From Zoogloea dura (GTDB lineage: Bacteria > Pseudomonadota > Gammaproteobacteria > Burkholderiales > Rhodocyclaceae): a stretch of DNA of 64,000 nucleotides. Where the stretch lies: contig NZ_JABBGA010000003.1 in assembly GCF_012927165.1 (NCBI RefSeq), positions 248,001-312,000 of the forward strand, written 5' to 3'. The stretch's first letter is position 1. Every line of letters starts with the position of its first letter. The notes beneath the pieces were generated by a model, which was not told the origin of the DNA, did no database searches, and saw nothing but the letters and a program-made list of their open reading frames with translations. The position numbers and the translations under genes are program-made. Shown here piece by piece: positions 47,967-55,839 of the stretch.

Positions 47967-50900
47967 ATGGATCTCCCCCGACTCCTCGCACAGCTCGACG
48001 ACACCCTGCTGGGAGAACTGTTTTCGGCCAATGCGTTGACGCGCGCCCGGACTTACGTGGGCCGGGTACGCAACATCGAGGTGGCCGGCAACCAGCTGCA
48101 AGCCCTGGTGCAGGGGTCGGAAGCCGCGCCCTACCGGGTCAGCGTGCGTCTCGAGCGGCGGGAGTTCTTCGGCAAGAGTTCGGTCGAGCTGGCCACCCGC
48201 TGCACCTGCCCGGTGGGCAACCGCTGCAAGCATGCCGCTGCCCTGGTGCTGGCGGCCCGGCGGCCGGGGGCGCTGGCCGACAACAAGCCGCGTGCCGAGG
48301 TGCTGGCCTGGGCCCGCGGTCTGCGCGAGCGCATGGACAAGGCCGGCAAGGCGCGCAAGGCGGCGGTGTCCAGGGAAGGCATCTTCTACCTGTGCTCGGT
48401 GCTGCATCTGCCCACGGGCGACGAGCTCGAGTTCAGCCTGCTCAAGGCGCGCACCGGCGCCGACGGTGAGCTGACCAGCGTGGCGGCCGAGTGGACCAAC
48501 TACGAACAAGCCCTGCTGCGCCCGCCCGCCTTTGTGCGCGACGAGGACCTGCATGTCTTCCGCCTGCTGCGCGAGGCCAACCGGCGCACCGGCGGCTATG
48601 GCTGGCCCCACCTGGCGGGTGCGGCCGGACTGGCCCTGCTGGAGGCGGCCATGGCCACCAGCCGGTGTTATCTGCAGACCCTGTCCGACGGGCGGGTGCG
48701 CCCCCTGAAGGTCGGAACGGCGCGGCCGGCGGCCCTTGAGTGGGTGCCCGGCGAGAACGGCGTGCGCGCCCGGGTGGCCGTGGAGCCGCCGGCCGGCCTG
48801 GTGATCCGCACCGAGCCGCTGGCCTACATCGACATGGTGGGCAGCGAGGCGGGCCGCGTGCACATCGATGAGGCGCTGGTGATCGGCGAACTGCTGACTT
48901 TGCCGGCCCTCTCGTCTGCCGAACTCCCGGTGATTGCCGAGGCACTCGCCCAGGTGGCACCGGGGTTGCCGTCTCCCCAGGGGCGCGAGTCCGCCGAGCT
49001 GCCCCTGGTGGACCTGCCCTGTCAGCCGGTCTTGGGCCTGTCCAGCCTGTTTTGCTGGAGCTGGCGCAAGCATCGGGGCTACGAAGCCGACTTCGGTGGC
49101 CGCGAGTACGACGTGGCCACTCCGGTGTTCACCTACGGTGAGGCGCGCTTCGAGCCGGGCTCCACCGGCGACCTGGCCAGCCTCCCCGATGGCCGCGCGG
49201 TGCGCGTCAAGCGCGACCCGGCGGCCGAGGCGGCCGCCTGGCAGGCCTTCCTCGAGGTGGGCTTCCAGCCCCTCAAGCGGGGCTGGCTGATCAGCCCGGG
49301 AACGGTCACCGAAGGCCTCTACGGCCTCGACAGCGAAGCCCGCTGGGCCCATTTCTTCGGCCTCATCGCGCCCGACCTGCGCAGCGCCGGCTGGCGCATC
49401 GACGCCCCCAAGGATTTCCGCCACCGGGTGCTGGTGGCGAGCGGCTGGGAAGTGGCCATCGAGGAGAGCGACGACGGCTGGTTCGAGGTGTCGCTGGGGG
49501 TCGAGGTGGAGGGCCGCTGGGTCGACCTGGCGCCGATGCTGCACCTCGTGTTCCGCCAAGACGCCCGCTGGCTCGATCCGAAGCTCATCGATCAGATCCC
49601 CGACGAGGCCCAGGTCATCGTGCAGCTCGACGACGGCGACCGGGTGGCCCTCGCCGCCGAACGGGTCAAGCCGATCGCCCGCAACCTGGTGGATCTCTTC
49701 GACACCCCGTCGGCCACGCTGCGGGTCTCCCGTTTCGATGCGCCCAGGCTCTCCGAAGTGCTGGGCGAGGGCTGGCGGGCAGAAGGCCTGGCCAGCCTGG
49801 AAGACTGGATCAAGCGCATCCGCGGCGCCGGCAAGGTCAAGGCGGTGGCCGAGCCCAAGGGCTTCGGCGTGGCCCTGCGCCCCTACCAGCTGGAAGGCCT
49901 GGCCTGGCTGCAGCACCTGCGCCGGCATGGGCTGGCCGGCATCCTGGCCGACGACATGGGCCTCGGCAAGACCGCCCAGACCCTGGCCCACCTGCTCACC
50001 GAAAAGCGCGGCCGCCGGCTCGGCAAGCCGGCCCTGGTGGTGCTGCCCACCTCCCTGGTCTTCAACTGGCAGCGCGAGGCCGAACGCTATGCGCCGGACC
50101 TGAAGGTGCTGAGCCTGCGCGGCAGCGGCCGTGCCGAGGCGTTTGCGCAGATCCCCGCGCACGACGTCTGCCTCACCACCTACCCCCTGCTGTGGCGCGA
50201 CCGGGAGCAACTGGCCGCGCACGAATACCACTCCCTCATCCTCGACGAGGCCCAGACCGTCAAGAACGCCGCCAGCCAGGCCGCCCAGGTGGTGCGCACC
50301 CTCAAGGCCGAACACCGCCTGTGCCTGACCGGTACCCCGCTCGAAAATCACCTGGGCGAGCTGTGGAGCCAGTTCGACTTCCTGCTGCCGGGCTTTCTGG
50401 GCGACACCAAGGACTTCACCACCCGCTGGCGCACGCCCATCGAAAAGCACGGCGACAACGTCCGCCGCGACCTGCTGGCGCGCCGCATCGCACCCTTCGT
50501 CCTGCGCCGGCGCAAGAACGAGGTGGCCAAGGAACTGCCACCCAAGACGGTGGTGGTGCGCAGCGTGGAGCTGGAAGGGCGCCAGCGCGACCTCTACGAA
50601 ACCGTGCGCGCCTCGATGGACCAGCGCGTGCGCGACGAGATCGCCGCCCGCGGTTTCGCGCGCAGCCAGATCGTCATCCTCGATGCCCTGCTCAAGCTGC
50701 GCCAGGTGTGTTGCGATCCGCGCCTGCTGAAGACCGACGCCGCCGCCCGGGTCAAGGAAAGGGCCAAGCTCGACCTGTTGATGGACATGCTGCCCGAGCT
50801 GGTGGAGGAAGGCCGCAAGGTGCTGCTGTTCTCCCAATTCACCGGCATGCTGGCCCTGATCGCCGCCGAACTGGACACGCGCCGCATCGAATACGTCACC

Positions 50901-51320
50901 CTCACCGGCGACACCCAGGATAGGGAGGCCCCGATCCGTGCCTTCCAGGATGGCGATGTACCGATCTTCCTGATCAGCCTCAAGGCCGGCGGCGTGGGCC
51001 TCAACCTGACCGCCGCCGACACGGTGATCCACTACGACCCCTGGTGGAACCCGGCGGTCGAGAACCAGGCCACCGACCGCGCCCACCGGCTCGGCCAGAC
51101 CAAGTCGGTCTTTGTTTACAAGCTGGTGGTGGCCGGCTCCATCGAAGAGAAGATCCTCGGCCTGCAGGAGAAGAAGGCCGAGCTGGCCGCCGGCATCCTG
51201 GCCGAAGACCATGAAGGCTCGGTCAAGTTTGGCGATGACGATCTGCGCGCCCTGCTCGAACCCCTGCCCGAAGCGGCGGGCGATACCCCTAACGCTCCGA
51301 GGAAGCGCGGGCGGGGCTAG
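47967..51320 (+). CDS. SNF2-family DEAD-like helicase with SWIM zinc finger
   Basis: A 1117-residue SWI2/SNF2 ATPase. The N-terminal SWIM zinc finger is C79-x-C81-x5-C87-x-H89 (CTCPVGNRCKH). A middle region of ~550 residues resembles the SNF2 helicase-associated module. The ATPase core has ADDMGLGKTAQTLAHLL (K668 in Walker A), LILDEAQTVKN (DEAQ box), LTGTPLENHLGELW, and the C-terminal lobe with ISLKAGGVGLNLTAADTVIHYDPWWNPAVENQATDRAHRLGQ. Bacterial members (HepA-like) remodel protein-DNA complexes; the exact role is not known. Confidence 0.92.
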   Translation: MDLPRLLAQLDDTLLGELFSANALTRARTYVGRVRNIEVAGNQLQALVQGSEAAPYRVSVRLERREFFGKSSVELATRCTCPVGNRCKHAAALVLAARRPGALADNKPRAEVLAWARGLRERMDKAGKARKAAVSREGIFYLCSVLHLPTGDELEFSLLKARTGADGELTSVAAEWTNYEQALLRPPAFVRDEDLHVFRLLREANRRTGGYGWPHLAGAAGLALLEAAMATSRCYLQTLSDGRVRPLKVGTARPAALEWVPGENGVRARVAVEPPAGLVIRTEPLAYIDMVGSEAGRVHIDEALVIGELLTLPALSSAELPVIAEALAQVAPGLPSPQGRESAELPLVDLPCQPVLGLSSLFCWSWRKHRGYEADFGGREYDVATPVFTYGEARFEPGSTGDLASLPDGRAVRVKRDPAAEAAAWQAFLEVGFQPLKRGWLISPGTVTEGLYGLDSEARWAHFFGLIAPDLRSAGWRIDAPKDFRHRVLVASGWEVAIEESDDGWFEVSLGVEVEGRWVDLAPMLHLVFRQDARWLDPKLIDQIPDEAQVIVQLDDGDRVALAAERVKPIARNLVDLFDTPSATLRVSRFDAPRLSEVLGEGWRAEGLASLEDWIKRIRGAGKVKAVAEPKGFGVALRPYQLEGLAWLQHLRRHGLAGILADDMGLGKTAQTLAHLLTEKRGRRLGKPALVVLPTSLVFNWQREAERYAPDLKVLSLRGSGRAEAFAQIPAHDVCLTTYPLLWRDREQLAAHEYHSLILDEAQTVKNAASQAAQVVRTLKAEHRLCLTGTPLENHLGELWSQFDFLLPGFLGDTKDFTTRWRTPIEKHGDNVRRDLLARRIAPFVLRRRKNEVAKELPPKTVVVRSVELEGRQRDLYETVRASMDQRVRDEIAARGFARSQIVILDALLKLRQVCCDPRLLKTDAAARVKERAKLDLLMDMLPELVEEGRKVLLFSQFTGMLALIAAELDTRRIEYVTLTGDTQDREAPIRAFQDGDVPIFLISLKAGGVGLNLTAADTVIHYDPWWNPAVENQATDRAHRLGQTKSVFVYKLVVAGSIEEKILGLQEKKAELAAGILAEDHEGSVKFGDDDLRALLEPLPEAAGDTPNAPRKRGRG

Positions 51321-51446
51321 GGTCCGTGCAGGGGGAGGCTTCAGCCGCCCGCGAGCTCGGATCAAGCACTGCGTCTGTGCCTTTACTGGGCGGCTTTCCG
51401 TTGTTCCGCGTTGAGTTGGCCGGGATTTCGCCCCGGCGGGCGACCC

Positions 51447-51494
51447 CTTTCTTTCCCCCTTTCTTTGCGTCGCCAAAGAAAGGGGGAAAGAAAG
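51447..51494. repeat. perfect 21-bp hairpin within the element
   Basis: Left arm 51447-51467 (CTTTCTTTCCCCCTTTCTTT then G), loop CGTCGC, right arm 51474-51494: a perfect 21-bp stem with pyrimidine-rich and purine-rich arms. Confidence 0.9.
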
Positions 51495-51918
51495 GCGACC
51501 CGGCTTCCCCGGTCGTCCGCTGCGCGAACGACTCCCCTGCGCTGCTCGCATCGGGCGGCCGGCGCGGAACTCGTCGGCTGCGCCTCCTCAGACAGCCGCG
51601 CCGGACTTCCCCGCCCGCTGCTGCGCTGCTCGGCGGGTCAGAACGGGCTTTCAACAAGCACCGAGCCTCTGCGGAAAATCCGGTGGATGCTAGACGCTGG
51701 GGTTTTGCTTGTGCGTTGATCATCACGCCCTGCTTCAGCAAACGCGCGGTGTTTGCGAAAAGCCCGTTCCGACCCGCCGAGCAGCGGAACGGCAGGCGGG
51801 GAAGTCCGGCGCGGCTGTTTGAGCCCGAAGGGCGAGTTCCGCGCCGGCCGCCTGGCGTGAGCAGCGCAGGGCAGTCATTCGCGCAGCGAATGACCGGGGA
51901 GGCGGGTCGCCTTCTTTG

Positions 51919-51948
51919 CCTCCTTTCTTGGCGAAGCAAGAAAGGAGG
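51919..51948. repeat. 12-bp hairpin in the other half of the element
   Basis: CCTCCTTTCTTG and CAAGAAAGGAGG with loop GCGAAG. It is the shorter counterpart of the hairpin at 51447-51494. Confidence 0.88.
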
Positions 51949-52003
51949 TCGCCCGCCGGGGCGAAATCCCGGCCAATTCAACTCAAAACAACGGAAAGCC
52001 GCC

Positions 52004-52307
52004 CCTGCAGCATGGCAGGCCCTGTCCGCACGTGCCTCGCGAGGGTTGATGGGACAGGCTGCCCCTGTCCCGCAGACCGGCCCACCCACACCTCGGAACC
52101 CTGGCGAGACACCTTGAGATCCTCCCGAGCACTTCCGGGATAGGGCCGGCCTGTCCGGGAGAGGGACAAGAGCAGCCCGCGGAATGGGCCGGCCTGTCCG
52201 GGAGTGGGAGCGGAGGGCGGCTGGGAGGGTCGCTTCGGTCGCCTGCCAGGGCGGGTCGAGCTGCGAGGGGGGCTGCTCCGTCCCCGCCGCCCTCGTTGCC
52301 CCCGCCC
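52004..52307. other. non-coding gap with short repeats
   Basis: No gene is visible in these 304 bases. It contains a hairpin around 52051-52070 (GGGACAGG/CCTGTCCC) and a perfect 19-bp direct repeat, GGGCCGGCCTGTCCGGGAG, at 52143-52161 and 52186-52204. Confidence 0.7.
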
Positions 52308-53258
52308 TCAGGCCACCCGGTTGCGCGCCTGCCCGGCGACGAAGGCCTCGATGTTGTCGATCAGCTGGTCGGCCAGCACCTGCATGGCCTCCCGGCTGGA
52401 CCAGGCCACGTGGGGGGTGAGGATGAAGTTGCCCGCCGCGAGCAGGTCGGGGGCCAGCAGGGGGTTGTCCCGCGGGGGTTCCTCGGTCAGCACGTCGAAG
52501 CCGGCGCTGATGTGCCCGGCGCGCAGGGCGGTGGCCAGGGCCTGTTCGTCCACCAGCCCGCCCCGGGCCGTGTTGATCAGCAGGGCGCCGGGCTTCATGG
52601 CGGCCAGCTCGGCGGCGCCGATCAGGTGCCGGGTGGTTTCGTTGAGGGGGCAGTGCAGGCTGATCACGTCGGCTTCCCGGATCAACTGCGCGAAGGCCAC
52701 GTAGCCCTCCCGGACCTCCGTCACGCCCTTGCGTTCGCCACGCAGGACCCGCATGCCGAAGGCTTCGGCCAGGCGCGCCACGCCATCGCCGAGCACACCG
52801 CTGCCGAGGATGCCCAGGGTGCGCCCGGCCAGGTCGCGGATCGGGTAATCGAAATAGCAGAACTGCTCGCTCTTCTGCCAGCGTCCGGCGGCCACCGACT
52901 GATGGAAGGGGCCGATCTGCCGAGCCAGCGCCAGGAGCAGCGCAAAGACATGTTCCGGCACCGTCTCGCGGGCGTAGCCGCGTACGTTGGACACCACGAT
53001 GCCGCGCGCCCGGCAGGCGTCGAGATCGATGTTGTTGTAGCCGGTGGCGGCGATCGCCACCATGCGCAGCTCGGGCAGGGCCGCGATGGTGTCTGCGTCG
53101 AGGCGCAGCTTGTTGACCACCGCGATGCTGGCGCCGGCAAGGCGCTCGGCGACCTCCACCTGGGCCGTGGCGACGTGTTCCGTCCAGGTGTGGGGAAAGG
53201 CGGGGCGGCGCAGATCGGCGATGAGGGCGCCGGATTCGAGATAGACGATGCGGTGCAT
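52308..53258 (-). CDS. D-2-hydroxyacid dehydrogenase (hydroxypyruvate/glyoxylate reductase type)
   Basis: A 316-residue NAD(P)-dependent dehydrogenase. The nucleotide-binding fold has AGRTLGILGSGVLGDGVARLAEAFG (GxGxxG-like with GSGVLG), and the catalytic residues are INTARGGLVDEQAL (R), the HxxE-region FDVLTEEPP (E) and TPHVAWSS (H). It reduces a 2-keto acid to the D-hydroxy acid; glycerate dehydrogenase-like (HprA) is the best guess, but substrate cannot be told. It has no obvious link to the B12 genes next to it. Confidence 0.85.
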   Translation of the reverse strand: MHRIVYLESGALIADLRRPAFPHTWTEHVATAQVEVAERLAGASIAVVNKLRLDADTIAALPELRMVAIAATGYNNIDLDACRARGIVVSNVRGYARETVPEHVFALLLALARQIGPFHQSVAAGRWQKSEQFCYFDYPIRDLAGRTLGILGSGVLGDGVARLAEAFGMRVLRGERKGVTEVREGYVAFAQLIREADVISLHCPLNETTRHLIGAAELAAMKPGALLINTARGGLVDEQALATALRAGHISAGFDVLTEEPPRDNPLLAPDLLAAGNFILTPHVAWSSREAMQVLADQLIDNIEAFVAGQARNRVA

Positions 53259-53380
53259 GGGCAGGCCATTCCGTGGACGGAGAGCGGCAGCTTAGCCTGC
53301 CCCGGTGCTTCTGCTGAACCGGGGTTTACCGCAGTGGGTTCTCAAGGAAAGGCCGGGCCGTAGCCCGGCCCTGGGGGCGC

Positions 53381-53995
53381 TTAGAACTCCACCCCCGGCT
53401 GGGCGGCGATGCCGGCCTTGAAGGCATGCTTCACCATGCCCATGTCGGTTACCGTGTCGGCGGCTTCGACCAGCGCCTCGGGGGCGCCCCGGCCGGTGAT
53501 GATGACGTGCTGCAGGGGCGGGCGGGCCTGCAGGTCGGCGATGACTTCCTGCACGTCCAGGTAGGCGTACTTCAGCACGATGTTGAGCTCGTCCAGCACC
53601 ACCAGGCCGATCGCCGGGTCGCGCAGGAAGGCGCGGGCCTGCTCCCAGCCGGCGCGGGCGCTGGCCATGTCGGCGCTGCGGTCCTGGGTGTCCCAGGTGA
53701 AGCCGTCGCCCATGACGTGCCAGCTGACCTCCGGCTGACGGCGGAAGAAGGCCTCTTCGCCGGTATCGGAGCGTCCCTTCACGAACTGCACCACGCCGGC
53801 CTGCATGCCATGGCCCAGGGCCCGGGCCAGCACGCCGAAGGCGGCGCTGGACTTGCCCTTGCCGTTGCCGGTGTTGACCAGCAGCAGGCCGCGGGTGTCG
53901 GTGGCGGCGGCGATGGCGGCATCGACCACCGCCTTCTTGCGTTCCATGCGGTTCTTGTGGCGGCTGTCGCGGTCGCTGGAGTTCTGGTCGGTCAT
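53381..53995 (-). CDS. cobO: CobO/BtuR, cob(I)alamin adenosyltransferase
   Basis: A 204-residue enzyme that adenosylates cob(I)alamin or cobinamide to coenzyme B12. The P-loop LLLVNTGNGKGKSSAAFGVLARALGHG, VVQFVKG and VVLDELNIVLKYAYLD (Walker B-like) are typical. The gene is the last of the btuB-btuC-btuD-cobO operon, so uptake and adenosylation are coordinated under the riboswitch. The gap after btuD is 18 bases. Confidence 0.95.
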   Translation of the reverse strand: MTDQNSSDRDSRHKNRMERKKAVVDAAIAAATDTRGLLLVNTGNGKGKSSAAFGVLARALGHGMQAGVVQFVKGRSDTGEEAFFRRQPEVSWHVMGDGFTWDTQDRSADMASARAGWEQARAFLRDPAIGLVVLDELNIVLKYAYLDVQEVIADLQARPPLQHVIITGRGAPEALVEAADTVTDMGMVKHAFKAGIAAQPGVEF

Positions 53996-54013
53996 CTGTT
54001 CTTCTCTCTTCTT

Positions 54014-54796
54014 TCAGGCCGGTATGAACAGGGTCTGTGCCCCGTCTGCAACGGCTCTCAGGGGGTGGCCGAAGGCGCTGGACAGGCGTTCGGTGGTCAG
54101 TACGTCATGGGCCGCACCAAAGACATGGCCGCCTGCGCCATCGAGCAGCAGCACATGGCTGGCGTAGCGGGCCGCCAGATTGATGTCGTGGAGCACCATC
54201 ACGACGCCGGCACCTTCCGCCGCGAGCGCGCCGAAGTGGTCGAGCACGGCGACCTGGTGATGCAGGTCGAGATGGGCCAGGGGTTCGTCCAGCAGGTAAA
54301 GGCGCGGCCGCTGTGCCAGCAGCGCGGCAATCGCCAGGCGCTGGCGTTCGCCGCCCGACAAGGTGGGCACCTGGCGTTCGGCAAAGCCCTCCAGGCCCAT
54401 GCTGGCCAGGGCTGCCAGGGCGATCGCCTCGTCCTCGGGGCTTTCCCAGTCCCAGCGGCCCAGGTAGGGGTGGCGCCCGACCAGGGCGGTCTCCAGCACC
54501 GTGGCGCTGAAGAAATCGGGCTGGCTCTGGGCCAGCAGGCCGCGCAGGCAGGCTTCGTGACCCCGCGGCCAGGCCGCGTAGGGTTGGCCGGACAGCAGCA
54601 CCACGCCGCGGGCGGCGTCGCGCAGGCCGGCGAGGGTGTGCAGCAGGGTGGTCTTGCCGGCACCATTGCGCCCCAGGATCACCAGCGTGTCGCCGGGCTG
54701 CACGGTGATGTTCAGCTCCCGCAGCACATCGCGCCGGCCCACATGGACGGTGAGCTGCTCGGCCGCCAGCACGGGGGGGCGCACGTCCATCTTCAT
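54014..54796 (-). CDS. btuD: BtuD-like B12 ABC transporter ATP-binding protein
   Basis: A 260-residue ABC ATPase: Walker A GRNGAGKTTLL, signature LSGGERQRLAIA, Walker B LYLLDEPLAHLDL and the H-loop VMVLHDINLAARYAS. Forms the transporter with BtuC, with which it overlaps by 4 bases. Family FecE-like, cobalamin/iron-chelate type. The B12 assignment rests on the operon with btuB and cobO. ATG 54796. Confidence 0.9.
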   Translation of the reverse strand: MKMDVRPPVLAAEQLTVHVGRRDVLRELNITVQPGDTLVILGRNGAGKTTLLHTLAGLRDAARGVVLLSGQPYAAWPRGHEACLRGLLAQSQPDFFSATVLETALVGRHPYLGRWDWESPEDEAIALAALASMGLEGFAERQVPTLSGGERQRLAIAALLAQRPRLYLLDEPLAHLDLHHQVAVLDHFGALAAEGAGVVMVLHDINLAARYASHVLLLDGAGGHVFGAAHDVLTTERLSSAFGHPLRAVADGAQTLFIPA

Positions 54797-55833
54797 CGCG
54801 GGTGTCTCGCCAGCAGAAAGAGGAAGACCGGCACGCCGATCAGGGCGGTGAGCACCCCCACCGGCAGCTGGATCGGGGCCACCACGGTGCGCGCCGCGGT
54901 GTCGGCGGCGCACAGCAGCACGCCACCGGCCAGGGTGGCGGCAGGCAGCAGCAGGCGCTGGTCATTGCCGATGGCGAGGCGCACCAGGTGGGGCACGATG
55001 AGGCCGACAAAGCCGACCGAGCCCACCGTGGTGACCGCCACCGCGGTGAGCAGGGAGCCCAGCCCGTAGACCAGTCCGCGCAGGCGGGTGACCCGCACGC
55101 CGAGGGCGCGGGCGGTGATCTCGCCGCGGGCCAGCAGGTTGAGCTCCCGGGCGAAGGGCAGCACGCTGGCCAGGCCCACGACCAGCAGCCCTAGGGCCGG
55201 CCACGGGCGGGTGGCGCCGCTGGCGTCGCCCATCAGCCAGAACAGCATGCCCTTGACCCGACCTTCCGGGGCCAGGCTGAGCATCAGGGCCACGGCGGCG
55301 CCACAGCCGGCGGCCACGATGACCCCGGTGAGGAGCAGGCGGGTCTGGGTCCACGAACCGTCGCCGCGGGCCAGGCCGAAGACCAGCAGGGTCGCGCCGA
55401 GGGCGCCGATGAAGGCGCCACCGTCGATCCACCCCGAGGTGGCGCCGGCCACGATGGCGCCGAGGGCGCCCACCGCCGCACCGCCCGAGATGCCCAGCAC
55501 GTAGGGGTCGGCCAGGGGGTTGCGGAGCAGCACCTGCATCAGCGCGCCAGCCAGGGCCAGCAGGCCGCCACAGGCAAAGGCCGCCACGGCGCGGGGCAGG
55601 CGCAGGCTGCGGATGATGTCCGCCTCCATGCTGCCGTCGCCGCCCTGCAGGGCGCCGAGCAGATCACCGGGGCCGACCGGCAGCGCGCCGGCTGTGAGGG
55701 ACCACACGAAGGCTGCCAGCGCAGCCAGGACGAGGCCGGCCAGCACCTGTAGGGCACGCCGCCGCTGGACCGGCATGCCGCCCCCCGCGGGGTGTGTTGC
55801 GCTGTGGCCGTGGGCCATCGTCCCTCCGTGCAT
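54793..55833 (-). CDS. btuC: BtuC-like B12 ABC transporter permease
   Basis: A 346-residue FecCD/BtuC-family permease with about ten hydrophobic helices. Motifs: RLPRAVAAFACGGLLALAGALMQVLLRNPLADPYVLGISGGA and the cytoplasmic coupling region TRLRGLVYGLGSL; VGSVGFVGLIVPHLVR is characteristic of the family. The first ~20 residues are histidine-rich (HGGTMAHGHSATH). Start at ATG 55833 is 7 bases after the btuB stop; ATG 55776 (MPVQRRR) is possible. Confidence 0.9.
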   Translation of the reverse strand: MHGGTMAHGHSATHPAGGGMPVQRRRALQVLAGLVLAALAAFVWSLTAGALPVGPGDLLGALQGGDGSMEADIIRSLRLPRAVAAFACGGLLALAGALMQVLLRNPLADPYVLGISGGAAVGALGAIVAGATSGWIDGGAFIGALGATLLVFGLARGDGSWTQTRLLLTGVIVAAGCGAAVALMLSLAPEGRVKGMLFWLMGDASGATRPWPALGLLVVGLASVLPFARELNLLARGEITARALGVRVTRLRGLVYGLGSLLTAVAVTTVGSVGFVGLIVPHLVRLAIGNDQRLLLPAATLAGGVLLCAADTAARTVVAPIQLPVGVLTALIGVPVFLFLLARHPR

Positions 55834-55839
55834 GGCGTC

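Larger units (their letters stand above)
51389..52003. repeat. ~615-bp nested inverted-repeat element
   Basis: This intergenic DNA folds back on itself along its whole length. The outer ~57-bp arms (51389-51445 and 51947-52003) are about 90% complementary. A second pair of perfect 20-bp arms lies near 51554-51573 and 51832-51851, and further complementary blocks continue toward a centre around 51696. Each half also contains its own hairpin. Open frames across it encode only low-complexity arginine/serine-rich chains, so I call no gene. Such palindromic units are known as dispersed repeats in betaproteobacterial genomes and are often wrongly annotated as small proteins. Confidence 0.85.

Noticed and set aside
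47133-51551. A 1472-codon open frame on the reverse strand across the Sir2 and SNF2 genes
   Set aside because: Antisense to two intact families, low-complexity Gly/Ala/Gln composition, no start signal. A shadow of GC-rich coding.
51326-52117. Open frames across the inverted-repeat element
   Set aside because: The sequence is explained by a palindromic repeat; both strands give similar Arg/Ser-rich chains, a known source of false genes.
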